From Bin55 sp028819195 (GTDB lineage: Bacteria > Pseudomonadota > Gammaproteobacteria > Pseudomonadales > Azotimanducaceae), in contig JAPPMF010000012.1 of assembly GCA_028819195.1 (NCBI GenBank), forward strand, positions 186,001-250,000: 64,000 bases of DNA, read 5' to 3'. The translations under genes were made by a program, and so were the position numbers. Within the stretch, counting starts at the first letter, position 1, and each line of letters opens with the position of its first letter. Below the pieces are notes generated by a model that worked only from the letters and a program-made list of their open reading frames with translations, was not told the origin of the DNA and did not search any database. This document shows, in pieces, positions 8,628-17,871 of the stretch.

Positions 8628-10037
8628 CTACAAGTATTCACGTACATCTGCCAATCTTCCTTGAATAGCGCTTGCAGCAGCTGTGGCTGGACTGACCAAA
8701 TGCGTACGACCTAAATGTCCCTGACGACCTTCAAAATTTCGGTTCGACGTCGATGCACAGCGTTCTTCAGGATAAAGACGATCATCATTCATTGCCAGGC
8801 ACATCGAACATCCAGGGTCTCTCCACTCAAAACCCGCAGCTTTTACGATCTCATCCAACCCTTCCGCTTCAGCTTGTTGTTTCACCAGACCTGACCCCGG
8901 GACAACGTATGCAGCCTGCAAATTGGATGCTACTCTACGGCCTTCTACAATTGCTGCGACATTGCGTATATCCTCAATACGTGCATTCGTACATGAACCG
9001 ATAAATATTTTGTCTAGTTCCAAGTCTTTCATCGCTACACCCGGTTCTAGACCCATGTATTGCAGGGCACGTTGTGCAGTTTCAGCTTTTTCGTAAGACA
9101 TACTCGCGGGATCAGGTACGGTTTCGTCAATGGAGACCACCATTTCTGGATTGGTTCCCCAGCTGACTTGTGGAGCTAAGTCATTTATCTCCACCACAAT
9201 CTCTTTATCGTAAGTTGCACCTGCATCGGAATTGAGAGATAACCAAACATCCACCGCATCATTCCATTGTTTACCCACTGGTGAAAAAGGTCGTCCTTCG
9301 AGATAGTTAATCAAAGTGTTATCGATTCCCATTAGTCCTGCGCGTGCTCCTGCTTCGATAGACATATTGCAAATTGTCATTCTTCCTTCCACCGAAAGAT
9401 TTGCAACCGATTCACCACAATACTCGATAACGTGACCAGTCGCACCTGCAGTTCCAATCTGTCTAATCAGTGCAAGAATCATGTCCTTTGCAGACACTCC
9501 TCTGGGAAGAGTGCCCCGAAACTCTACTCGCATGTTTTTGCTCCTACTTTGAACTAAACACTGAGTAGCTAGCACATGCTCCACTTCAGACGTGCCAATT
9601 CCGTGTGCTAGTGCCCCGAATGCACCATGGGTCGAAGTATGTGAATCACCACAAACTATGGTCATCCCGGGTAAAGTCGCCCCTTGTTCTGGTCCGACTA
9701 CATGTACGATTCCTTGCCGTTCATCGTGCATGTCAAAATATTCGATTTCGTGCTCGCGACAGTTTTTGTCTAAGGTAATAACTTGTTCTCTGGCAATTGA
9801 ATCTTCGATCCCTTCAACTCCATTGTGTCGATTACGTGTCGGAATGGAGTGATCTACTGTTGCAAGGATGCTCTGCTTTCGCCAAGGCATGCGATTGGCA
9901 AGTCGTAAACCTTCAAATGCTTGTGGTGAGGTTACTTCATGAATCAAATGACGGTCAATGTACATCAACTCGAGACCATCGTCTCGTTGGCCGACGAGGT
10001 GAAGCTGCCAAATCTTATCGAATAGAGTTTGGTTCAT
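8628..10037 (-). CDS. leuC: 3-isopropylmalate dehydratase large subunit
   Basis: LeuC is the iron-sulfur subunit of isopropylmalate isomerase. The cluster cysteines are seen in FIGSCTNARIEDI and in DPGCSMCLAMN. The N-terminus has LYIDRHLIHEVTSPQAFEGL, and GDSHTSTHGAFGALAHGIGTSEVEHVLATQ is the family core region (about residues 130-160). At 469 residues it matches E. coli LeuC. It is the first gene of the leuC-leuD-leuB-asd-truA run. The 174 bp upstream (10038-10211) hold no recognisable attenuator or leader peptide. Confidence 0.96.
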   Translation of the reverse strand: MNQTLFDKIWQLHLVGQRDDGLELMYIDRHLIHEVTSPQAFEGLRLANRMPWRKQSILATVDHSIPTRNRHNGVEGIEDSIAREQVITLDKNCREHEIEYFDMHDERQGIVHVVGPEQGATLPGMTIVCGDSHTSTHGAFGALAHGIGTSEVEHVLATQCLVQSRSKNMRVEFRGTLPRGVSAKDMILALIRQIGTAGATGHVIEYCGESVANLSVEGRMTICNMSIEAGARAGLMGIDNTLINYLEGRPFSPVGKQWNDAVDVWLSLNSDAGATYDKEIVVEINDLAPQVSWGTNPEMVVSIDETVPDPASMSYEKAETAQRALQYMGLEPGVAMKDLELDKIFIGSCTNARIEDIRNVAAIVEGRRVASNLQAAYVVPGSGLVKQQAEAEGLDEIVKAAGFEWRDPGCSMCLAMNDDRLYPEERCASTSNRNFEGRQGHLGRTHLVSPATAAASAIQGRLADVREYL

Positions 10038-10211
10038 AATTGAGGAAGGGACGGTTAGATTACGGAACTAGTATGTCAATGGATATTTGATGGTAATGGA
10101 TTCTACTAATTTTGGACAACGATCATCTTTATCCGCTAGTACCAGAATCGATTTGACTTTCGATTTTGCGTTGCGACAACATATAGTAAAAATTCGTCGA
10201 AAAACGACAGT

Positions 10212-11810
10212 CTAACTCAGCGGTTCTTTGAACCAATTTTCCCAAGAAACTGAATCTACAAATCTACTTTCCTCTACCTCAATAATCGTTGGACAACTTC
10301 GAGAAAAAGCCATTTCTAAGGCAGAATCTAGTTCGGCAAGGTTTTGCGGAAAGCTATACTCCATACCAAATGCATCAGTAAGTGCTCGATAACAAGGTGG
10401 TCTAGGTGAGTCGTAATACCTAGAAGAAGATTCGACACTCACCGCCTTATCGATTTCCTTGAAACCATAATTGTTCCAAATGATAAATGGTATATTCAAT
10501 TCAAACTGTGTGGCGGTCTGCACTTCCGCCAATGTGTACCCTGCCCCACCATCACCAATTAAACAAGCAACACGATCTTTGAGTCGACCGATTTTCGCCC
10601 CAATCGCTGCAGGAATTCCATAACCCAATGTACCAAAACCTGTCACACTGTGAAAGTAAGAACGCGGAAACCGAGGTTCATACAACCAAAGAGCAAAGTA
10701 GTTGGGTTGTGCAGAATCCCCAACTAGTACATCGGTTCGATCTTGAATCACGCTAAGAAAATCTCTCATCCTAGTGTCATAGAATCGATTTTTTTGAATT
10801 AGTGTAGACAACGCTCCGACTCGCTCTGCTCCACTATTCACCGCTTCCTTGGTTAGATATAGCCCTGAAATGACATCCTTTGCTAGTCCTCGTATCGGTA
10901 AATCAGCACGAACGTTAGCGTGTAACTGTGAAGGATCAATATCGATTCTGATTAATTGCTTAATATCCAGTTCTTTACCTGTGAGGAAAAAATCAAAGTC
11001 AGTTTCCCCTAACTCCGTCCCAACTGCGACTACCGCGTCTGCCAACTCGATAAACTGCCGGACTTCCGGTAATGAAGGACTCGCGCCTACTCGTAAAGGA
11101 TGATCTAACGGAAGAATACCCTTCGACGCGGTGGTGTTAACAACGGGTGCATCTATAGTTTCAGCAAGTTGCTGGATCTCTCGCACCGCAGAGAGACTTC
11201 CTCCACCTGCAATGATAAGTGTCGTGTTGGCTTGCTGCAAGAAATTTTTTGCCTGTACAATTCCGTCGTTTTGTTCCGGAACAACTTGATCTTCACGAAA
11301 TTCAAAGCTGAAGTCAGTTTGTCGATCAAACAACGTCATGGGTATCTCAATATGCAGTACACCGGGTCGTTTATGACTTAAATGATTCTGCAATTGGAAA
11401 CCGATTGTCTCTGGAGAGACCTCTTCGGTTAAACGAATGTGCGTCCGGCATAACTCACGAGAAATTCGTCCTTGCCCCGGTAACTGGTGTAAAACACCTG
11501 TACGTTTACTATCGAAACATGGGGTGAGTACAACCATCGGAATAGAGTCCGCATTTGCTTGACCAATCGCCGTGGCTGCGTTTAAAAACCCAGGACCATC
11601 AATCAAAACACATCCAGCAACTTTACCGGTTGCACGTGCATAACCATCAGCCATGAAAGCAGCGCTTTGTTCGTGTCTAGTCGTGTAAAGTTTCGTCTCT
11701 AATTTGTTTAACGCAGCATAAATCGGTAAATTGTGGATGCCTGGAACGCCAAAAAATATCGAGATGTTTACGTCCCGACACAACCGTACTACCACCTCAC
11801 ACAAATTCAT
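10212..11810 (-). CDS. Thiamine diphosphate-dependent decarboxylase/synthase of the acetolactate synthase family
   Basis: The protein has the three-domain build of ThDP enzymes. The N-terminal part has FFGVPGIHNLPIY and the catalytic glutamate in RHEQSAAFMADGYARA. The middle domain contains PVVNTTASKG. The C-terminal ThDP-binding motif is GDGGAGYTLAEVQ...WNNYGF (GDG-x-N pattern). The pattern around the N-terminus and SRYYDSPRPPCYRAL recalls 5-guanidino-2-oxopentanoate decarboxylases and other anabolic or catabolic 2-oxo acid decarboxylases more than IlvB, which usually lacks the H in VPGIH. No small regulatory subunit gene is adjacent. Its place just upstream of leuC hints at 2-oxo acid or branched-chain metabolism, but the substrate cannot be read from sequence alone. 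Confidence 0.75.
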   Translation of the reverse strand: MNLCEVVVRLCRDVNISIFFGVPGIHNLPIYAALNKLETKLYTTRHEQSAAFMADGYARATGKVAGCVLIDGPGFLNAATAIGQANADSIPMVVLTPCFDSKRTGVLHQLPGQGRISRELCRTHIRLTEEVSPETIGFQLQNHLSHKRPGVLHIEIPMTLFDRQTDFSFEFREDQVVPEQNDGIVQAKNFLQQANTTLIIAGGGSLSAVREIQQLAETIDAPVVNTTASKGILPLDHPLRVGASPSLPEVRQFIELADAVVAVGTELGETDFDFFLTGKELDIKQLIRIDIDPSQLHANVRADLPIRGLAKDVISGLYLTKEAVNSGAERVGALSTLIQKNRFYDTRMRDFLSVIQDRTDVLVGDSAQPNYFALWLYEPRFPRSYFHSVTGFGTLGYGIPAAIGAKIGRLKDRVACLIGDGGAGYTLAEVQTATQFELNIPFIIWNNYGFKEIDKAVSVESSSRYYDSPRPPCYRALTDAFGMEYSFPQNLAELDSALEMAFSRSCPTIIEVEESRFVDSVSWENWFKEPLS

Positions 11811-11842
11811 AGACGAGTTTGATATACGCTCTAGCGTTTCAC

Positions 11843-12754
11843 TTAATCGTGAGGAAGCAGTTTCGGAATGATTAATTCAATCCGAGATTGCGCGACGCCA
11901 TCTAGCGGTGCGAAGGGACCAACACCAAAAGCCAATATTTCAAATCCTGCCTCTTCTGCTAAGAGAGCCGATATCGTTTCTGCACACTCTTGGGAATTTG
12001 CAACCAATTCTTCGGAACTTAAAGAACCCGCGAGATGGCAAACTACGTAGATTGACTCATCCGTAAAAGCGGTGAGTTGTTCACGCGCGATTCGCCGTAA
12101 TTCAACAATACTTTCATTAGATAGCTTTCCATCTTGATCCGGTATTACTCCCTCGATATGAACTATTCCATCGCGTGCCAATTTACTGTCGATATTTGAA
12201 TTTGTCGCAAATTCAATGTTGGATTCTGGCGCAACTTCAACAATATGAGCAAATACCCTGCGATTCGCTCTTTCCACGACGTACACAGAAATCAACTTCT
12301 GAGCGCCGTCCACTTGCACTGTACCCGCCAAAAAAGATTGTTTCTTGTCGATGGTCGAGAGCTCGCGTTCCTTAAAAATTTCGTTGCCCCAAATCGTAGC
12401 TCGACCGCAGTCGCGACCTTCACATTCGAAGAGAATCTCTCCTCCTTTGTCCAATAATTCGGAACGATATCGCCCAAATGCTTCAATTCTGCCGATATCG
12501 GTTGGTGTTTCATAGGTACGACGATGGATCTTTCCAAAAAGTTTGACGGATCGAGTAAATGAAACTTCATGCTTTACCTTATCTACCGGTCCATAGATAA
12601 AGGTATAAGGCTCGACTTGTTCAGAGGCAGACTCCGTATTCAAGCGATATCGCGGTTGTTCGGAAAGAATCAACTCTTTTGCTGTGATGCAACTTGTCGC
12701 GCACAGCAAGGTCACTCCGCCAAAGAACCCTATTTTGATCTTGTTAAGGAACAA
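11843..12754 (-). CDS. DUF4892 family exported protein, C-terminal OmpA-like half
   Basis: The N-terminus is a signal peptide (lysines, then a hydrophobic stretch ending near CATSCITA); whether the cysteine is lipidated is unclear. The body matches the gammaproteobacterial DUF4892 family: an N-terminal beta-rich domain (residues about 45-180, with FECEGRDCGRATIWGNEIF) and a C-terminal half (about 190-303) with DGIVHIEGVIPDQDGKL and a pattern that resembles OmpA-like peptidoglycan-binding folds. The two cysteines in CEGRDC could form a periplasmic disulfide. It begins 3 bp after gpsA stops, so it shares that transcript. Function is unknown; envelope location is the best inference. Confidence 0.7.
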   Translation of the reverse strand: MFLNKIKIGFFGGVTLLCATSCITAKELILSEQPRYRLNTESASEQVEPYTFIYGPVDKVKHEVSFTRSVKLFGKIHRRTYETPTDIGRIEAFGRYRSELLDKGGEILFECEGRDCGRATIWGNEIFKERELSTIDKKQSFLAGTVQVDGAQKLISVYVVERANRRVFAHIVEVAPESNIEFATNSNIDSKLARDGIVHIEGVIPDQDGKLSNESIVELRRIAREQLTAFTDESIYVVCHLAGSLSSEELVANSQECAETISALLAEEAGFEILAFGVGPFAPLDGVAQSRIELIIPKLLPHD

Positions 12755-12756
12755 AC

Positions 12757-13770
12757 TTATTGCTGCCGGTTATCGTTAAATTCCACATCTTCGCGTTGTT
12801 CTGAAGTCATTAAATCATCGATCGTAGATTGTAAACTCTCGCCCTTGATGAGAACTCGGTACAACCCGTCAACGAGGGGCATATAAATGTCCAATGACTT
12901 TTTCCGTTCGTATACTGCTTGCAGTGTATAGACTCCTTCGGCGAGTTTACCTAACTTGTTCATCGCATCTTCTAGCGACATTCCAGTGGCGATCTCGACT
13001 CCAAGTTGATAGTTTCGTGAATGAGGAGAAGTACATGTTGCAACCAAATCACCTACACCAGACAACCCCAAAAAGGTATACCGATTTCCTTCCATTGCTT
13101 CAGCAAATCTACTCATCTCGACTAAACCACGCGTCATGACTAAGGAGGCCGTATTCTGACCTAAGTTAAGAGCCGACGCCACACCACAAATGATTGCATA
13201 AATGTTCTTCAATGCACCCGCCAACTCGACACCGTACGTATCAGTACTTGAGTATACACGAAACGTTTTGCTACTCAAGGTGTCTTGAACAAGTGATATA
13301 AGTTCGGTATCAATACTCGCAATGACAGTGCCAGCATACATCCCGCGTGCGATTTCTTCGGCTAGGTTTGGTCCACTCAGAATACCTATTGAACAGGGTG
13401 GCAGTTCTTCTCGCAGTATTTCACTCATTAGCTTGAATGAACTTTGTTCTATCCCTTTAGTAGCACTAACCGTGTGTGAGTAAGGTTTGAGGTGATTCCC
13501 GATCAATTGTGCTACTTCGCGAAACGAATGACTAGGAACCGTAACAAATACGAGTTGACTCGCCCCTACTGCCGCGGCAATGTCTGTTGTCGAACGTATC
13601 TTTTCGTGAAGTGGGTATCCAGGCAAATAACGACGATTCTCATTGCATTCAAGAATTTCCGTCAACTGGGATTCATCGCGCATCCATAGTGTGGTATCGT
13701 ATCCGTTGGCCGCGACAATATTTGCGATCACCGTCCCAAAGTTGCCTGCCCCAATCACGGCGACAGTCAT
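12757..13770 (-). CDS. gpsA: NAD(P)-dependent glycerol-3-phosphate dehydrogenase
   Basis: GpsA reduces dihydroxyacetone phosphate to sn-glycerol 3-phosphate, the backbone for phospholipids. The coenzyme loop is VIGAGNFGTVIA at the N-terminus. SATKGIEQ, LSGPNLAEEIARG, and ELAGALKNIYAI (catalytic lysine) follow, then the substrate-binding GLSGVGDLVATCTSPHSRN. At 337 residues it is normal. It follows htpG by 11 bp and precedes the DUF4892 gene by 2 bp; the three are probably transcribed together. Confidence 0.96.
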   Translation of the reverse strand: MTVAVIGAGNFGTVIANIVAANGYDTTLWMRDESQLTEILECNENRRYLPGYPLHEKIRSTTDIAAAVGASQLVFVTVPSHSFREVAQLIGNHLKPYSHTVSATKGIEQSSFKLMSEILREELPPCSIGILSGPNLAEEIARGMYAGTVIASIDTELISLVQDTLSSKTFRVYSSTDTYGVELAGALKNIYAIICGVASALNLGQNTASLVMTRGLVEMSRFAEAMEGNRYTFLGLSGVGDLVATCTSPHSRNYQLGVEIATGMSLEDAMNKLGKLAEGVYTLQAVYERKKSLDIYMPLVDGLYRVLIKGESLQSTIDDLMTSEQREDVEFNDNRQQ

Positions 13771-13781
13771 GTGCGTGTCGT

Positions 13782-15665
13782 TCAGACTAGTAGGTCCGTA
13801 AGTAACCGATTAACTCGTTTGACATGTGCACCGGCTTCGATTGGGAAAGAACCAGCCGCAAGTGCTGCTTGTTCATACAGAATATGAACAATGTCTGAAA
13901 ATAATGTCTCATCCGATTGTCCAACTAGATGTTGAACCAAAGCGTGATCAGTATTCACCTCTAACGAAGGTTTTGGCATTGGTACTTCCTGTCCCGACGC
14001 TTCTAATAGCCGTCGTACATGCACATCAACGTCATTCACTCCTAACACCAAACATGCAGGTGAATCCACTAGACGATTAGACTTAGCCACAGATTCAACT
14101 TTATCATCGAGAATTGTCTTCATCCGTTGTAACAAATCCTCATCGAATGGATCATCGTTATCAACTTTGTCGTCCTTGTCGTCTCTTTTACCCTCTACGG
14201 CTTTCGGTAAATCTAGATTACTTCGCGTGATATCTTGAAACTTCTTACCGTCAAATTCAGACAGATGTGACATCATCCAAGCATCGACTGCATCGTTCAA
14301 TAATAAGACTTCGATCCCTTGTTTAAGAAATACTTCGAGATGGGGACTATTTCGCGCTATCCGTTCATTATCGCCAATCACATAGTAAATGTGAGTCTGA
14401 TCACTACTCGCTCGATCTACATATTGTCGCAATGAAGTCCGTTCCTCACGCTCAGTGTTCTCGTCGTGAGTTGTCGCAAACCTGAGCAATTTCATCAAAG
14501 TTTCTCGATGCGGATTTTCAAGTGGTGTACCTTCTTTGAGAACGTTGCCAAAATTGTCCCAAAACTCACCAAAAGCTTCACAGTCGTCGACCGCTAGTTT
14601 TTCTAGCCGTTCGAGTACTCTGCGGCCAATGGCATTACGGATATTCTCGACTGATCTGCTCTTTTGGAGCGTTTCTCTTGAAACGTTCAACGGTAAATCA
14701 CTGGAATCAACTACCCCTTTAACAAACCGTAAGTAAGATGGCAGAAAGACCTCAGCTTCGTCTAAGACAAAAACGCGTTGAATGTAAAGTTTGAGGCCGT
14801 GCGCGAAGTTTGGATTGAATAAATCCCAGGGAGCACGTTTTGGGATATAAAGCAAACTGGTATATTCGAGCTTTCCCTCCACTTTATTGTGACTCCACGC
14901 GATTGGGTCCTCAAAATCGTGGGAAATGTGTTTGTAGAACTCTTTGTACTCGTCGTCGCTAATCTCCGATCGCGAACGCATCCACAGTGCTTTCGCTTCA
15001 TTGACTGTTACCCAGTCTGTCGTGTCATTATCACCGTCATGATCTGGCATATAAACTGGTACGGCGATATGGTCGCTATATCGCCTAACAATCTGTCGCA
15101 AACGATAATCACTAGCATACTCTTTCGCATCATCTTTGAGCTTAAGGATGACGCTAGTACCACGCGGCGCTTCTGCATCGTCTACGGTAAATTCTTCTTC
15201 ACCTTTAGACGTCCAATGCGTGCCTTGATCCGATCCAGCTTTGCGAGTAAGTACAGAAACTTCATCAGCAACCATAAAGGAACTATAAAACCCGACGCCA
15301 AATTGCCCAATTAAGGCAGCATCTTTTTGTTGATCACCGGTGAGCATATCGAAAAATTCTTCAGTACCTGATTTGGCTATCGTACCCAAATTCTCCACTA
15401 CCTCTTCCCGCGTCATGCCGATGCCGTTGTCCGTGACAGACAGTGTCAAGGCTTTTTCATCAAAATCGATCGAAATCTTTAGTTCCTCGTCTTCGGCAAG
15501 AAGATCGGGTTCATTAAGTGCTTTGAATCTCAACTTATCAATTGCATCAGAGGAGTTTGAGATGAGTTCTCGTAGGAAAACTTCTTTGTTGGAATACAAA
15601 GAGTTAATCATGAGATGAAGCAATTTCTTGGCTTCCGTTTGAAAACCTAATGTTTGACTAGTCAT
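13782..15665 (-). CDS. htpG: Chaperone HtpG (bacterial Hsp90)
   Basis: HtpG is an ATP-dependent dimeric chaperone of the cytoplasm. The Bergerat ATP fold is clear: LISNSSDAIDKLRF (residues about 36-49), VTDNGIGMTREE and GQFGVGFYSSFMVA. A middle domain follows with LYIPKRAPWDLF and YIQRVFVLDEAEVFLPSYLRF, then the C-terminal dimerisation part. The 627-residue length is usual. A short acidic and lysine-rich patch (KRDDKDDKVDNDDPFDEDL) lies before the C-terminal domain. It stands 89 bp downstream of sucD, so it may have its own promoter. Confidence 0.97.
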   Translation of the reverse strand: MTSQTLGFQTEAKKLLHLMINSLYSNKEVFLRELISNSSDAIDKLRFKALNEPDLLAEDEELKISIDFDEKALTLSVTDNGIGMTREEVVENLGTIAKSGTEEFFDMLTGDQQKDAALIGQFGVGFYSSFMVADEVSVLTRKAGSDQGTHWTSKGEEEFTVDDAEAPRGTSVILKLKDDAKEYASDYRLRQIVRRYSDHIAVPVYMPDHDGDNDTTDWVTVNEAKALWMRSRSEISDDEYKEFYKHISHDFEDPIAWSHNKVEGKLEYTSLLYIPKRAPWDLFNPNFAHGLKLYIQRVFVLDEAEVFLPSYLRFVKGVVDSSDLPLNVSRETLQKSRSVENIRNAIGRRVLERLEKLAVDDCEAFGEFWDNFGNVLKEGTPLENPHRETLMKLLRFATTHDENTEREERTSLRQYVDRASSDQTHIYYVIGDNERIARNSPHLEVFLKQGIEVLLLNDAVDAWMMSHLSEFDGKKFQDITRSNLDLPKAVEGKRDDKDDKVDNDDPFDEDLLQRMKTILDDKVESVAKSNRLVDSPACLVLGVNDVDVHVRRLLEASGQEVPMPKPSLEVNTDHALVQHLVGQSDETLFSDIVHILYEQAALAAGSFPIEAGAHVKRVNRLLTDLLV

Positions 15666-15754
15666 AGCTATGGTTCGGTTAGATTAGGAATATCAGAAAT
15701 AGTGTCTAATCGCGTAAATTTCAAGAATTCGTAAGCAGAAATTGAGCTTGCTCA

Positions 15755-16624
15755 TTATCCAAGAGTGTCAAGTAAGGCATCACCAATCTGTGCTAAATCT
15801 CGTACGGTACTGACTCCTGCACGATCTAAGGCTGTGAACTTTTCTTCGGCTGTCCCTTTACCACCCGCAATGATTGCTCCTGCATGTCCCATACGTTTCC
15901 CTTTCGGTGCAGTAGCACCAGCGATATACGCGATTACCGGTTTGGAAACGTTATGCTTGATGTACTCAGCTGTTTCTTCCTCAGCAGTACCACCTATTTC
16001 ACCTACCATCACAATAGCTTCAGTTTCGACATCTTGTTCGAACAAAGCAATTACATCAATGAAATTTGTACCCGGAATAGGATCCCCGCCAATTCCTACA
16101 CAAGTACTCTGACCAAATCCGCGATCGCTGATTTGTTTTACAGCTTCATAGGTCAAGGTTCCGGAGCGCGAGACTACACCAATCTTGCCGGGTCGATGAA
16201 TCTCAGCAGGCATGATACCAATCTTACACTCACCTGGTGTAATTACTCCAGGACAATTAGGTCCGACCACGCGTACCCCAAGCAGATCGGCATACGCTTT
16301 GGTTTTAAGCATATCGAGGACCGGTAGTCCTTCGGTGATACATACCACGAGTTCCAATCTAGCTTCAATCGATTCAAGTATCGAGTCTAAACAAAATGGC
16401 GCAGGAACGTAAATTACTGAAACCGTCGCACCCGTATTTTCAATAGCATCACTTACCGTATTAAATACCGGTAACCCCAAGTGCTCTTGACCGCCACGTC
16501 CGGGAACTACCCCACAAACCAATTTCGTACCGTACGCGATTGCTTGCTGACTATGGAATGTACCCTGCGAACCCGTAAATCCTTGGCATACAACTTGAGT
16601 ATTTTTGTCAATCAAAATACTCAT
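15755..16624 (-). CDS. sucD: Succinyl-CoA synthetase alpha subunit
   Basis: The alpha subunit binds CoA and carries the phosphohistidine, here H247 in MGHAGAIIAGG. The N-terminal CoA-binding fold has CQGFTGSQGTFHSQQAI, and GPNCPGVITPGECKIGIMP follows. At 289 residues it matches E. coli SucD. It converts succinyl-CoA to succinate with substrate-level phosphorylation in the TCA cycle. It overlaps sucC by 4 bp and ends the sdh-suc gene run. A 5-bp-stem hairpin overlaps its stop region but is too weak to call a terminator. Confidence 0.97.
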   Translation of the reverse strand: MSILIDKNTQVVCQGFTGSQGTFHSQQAIAYGTKLVCGVVPGRGGQEHLGLPVFNTVSDAIENTGATVSVIYVPAPFCLDSILESIEARLELVVCITEGLPVLDMLKTKAYADLLGVRVVGPNCPGVITPGECKIGIMPAEIHRPGKIGVVSRSGTLTYEAVKQISDRGFGQSTCVGIGGDPIPGTNFIDVIALFEQDVETEAIVMVGEIGGTAEEETAEYIKHNVSKPVIAYIAGATAPKGKRMGHAGAIIAGGKGTAEEKFTALDRAGVSTVRDLAQIGDALLDTLG

Positions 16625-17790
16625 ACTTCACCCTTGGCGGCAGAAACCGCTAGTTGCGCTGCTTCTTGTAATGAATTTGCTGCAACAATGTTTAGACCAC
16701 TATGGCGGAAGACTTCGCGTCCTTCACGCGCGCTATTGCCGTCAAATCGTACTACGACCGGAAGCTGAACACCTACTCCACGATAGGCCTCAACAATTCC
16801 TTTGGCTATGATTTCACACGATACGATTCCACCAAAGATATTGATAAGAACTGTTTTGACTTTTTCGTCCGACAATAAAATCTTGAATGCTTCAGCTACC
16901 GATTCTTTTTGAACTCCACCCCCTACATCTAGAAAGTTAGCCGGATTCCCACCATACAGTTTTACCAGATCCATGGTGCCCATGGCTAATCCCGCGCCAT
17001 TGACCATACATCCGATATCTCCATCCAGCGAGACATAACTCAGGTTAAATTTCGCGGCTTGAACTTCCCGTTCGTCCAACTGTGTTGGGTCTGCCATGTG
17101 CTCAAGGCGTGGGTGTCGAAACAAAGCATTACTATCGATGTTGACTTTCGCATCCAAACAAAGTAAGTCACCACTACTAGTCAAGACCAAAGGGTTAATT
17201 TCCACAAGTGAACAATCTAATTTGTGAAACAATTCACATAAATTCATAAAAATTCGAATGAATTGCTTAACCTGTTTACCATGAAACCCCAACTGAAACG
17301 CCATCGCTCGGGCTTGATACGCTTGTGCCCCTAAAAATGGATCAATGGAACATCGCAGTATTTTTTCTGGTGTAGCAGCCGCTACACTCTCAATATCGAC
17401 CCCGCCTTCTCCGGAACTCATCACAATCACACGTCGACTAGATCGATCAATAACGGCACCTAAGTAGAACTCTTGTTCAATGTCTGTTACGGATTCGACG
17501 TAAATACACGAGACTAATTGGCCTAAAGCATCCGTCTGTGAAGAGACTAAACGGTTGCCAAGCCAGCGGTTGGCGAAGGACCTAAGATCATCAAGGGAAT
17601 CAATAAGTTTTACGCCACCAGCTTTCCCGCGACCACCAGCATGAACTTGGACCTTTGCAACCCACCTCGTTCCACCTAACTTTTGTGCGATTGCAACTGC
17701 TTCCTCACTGGTTTGAGCGGCTTGACCGGTCGAAACGGGTAAACCATATTCGGCAAATAATGATTTAGCTTGGTATTCGTGTAAATTCAC
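16621..17790 (-). CDS. sucC: Succinyl-CoA synthetase beta subunit
   Basis: SucC binds ADP or GDP through an ATP-grasp fold and pairs with SucD. The start MNLHEYQAKSLFAEYGLPV is the family signature, followed by WVAKVQVHAGGRGKAGGVK. The C-terminal half has GCMVNGAGLAMGTMDLVKLYGG and FLDVGGG, then INIFGGIV. The length of 389 residues equals the usual 388. It lies 81 bp downstream of lpd and overlaps sucD by 4 bp. Confidence 0.97.
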   Translation of the reverse strand: MNLHEYQAKSLFAEYGLPVSTGQAAQTSEEAVAIAQKLGGTRWVAKVQVHAGGRGKAGGVKLIDSLDDLRSFANRWLGNRLVSSQTDALGQLVSCIYVESVTDIEQEFYLGAVIDRSSRRVIVMSSGEGGVDIESVAAATPEKILRCSIDPFLGAQAYQARAMAFQLGFHGKQVKQFIRIFMNLCELFHKLDCSLVEINPLVLTSSGDLLCLDAKVNIDSNALFRHPRLEHMADPTQLDEREVQAAKFNLSYVSLDGDIGCMVNGAGLAMGTMDLVKLYGGNPANFLDVGGGVQKESVAEAFKILLSDEKVKTVLINIFGGIVSCEIIAKGIVEAYRGVGVQLPVVVRFDGNSAREGREVFRHSGLNIVAANSLQEAAQLAVSAAKGEV

Positions 17791-17871
17791 TCAAGGATTC
17801 CAAAAAGAGAAAGCTGCGGACCAACACATAATCTAGTTGATCACGTCAAAATTAATAGAACGCCGTAGTTG

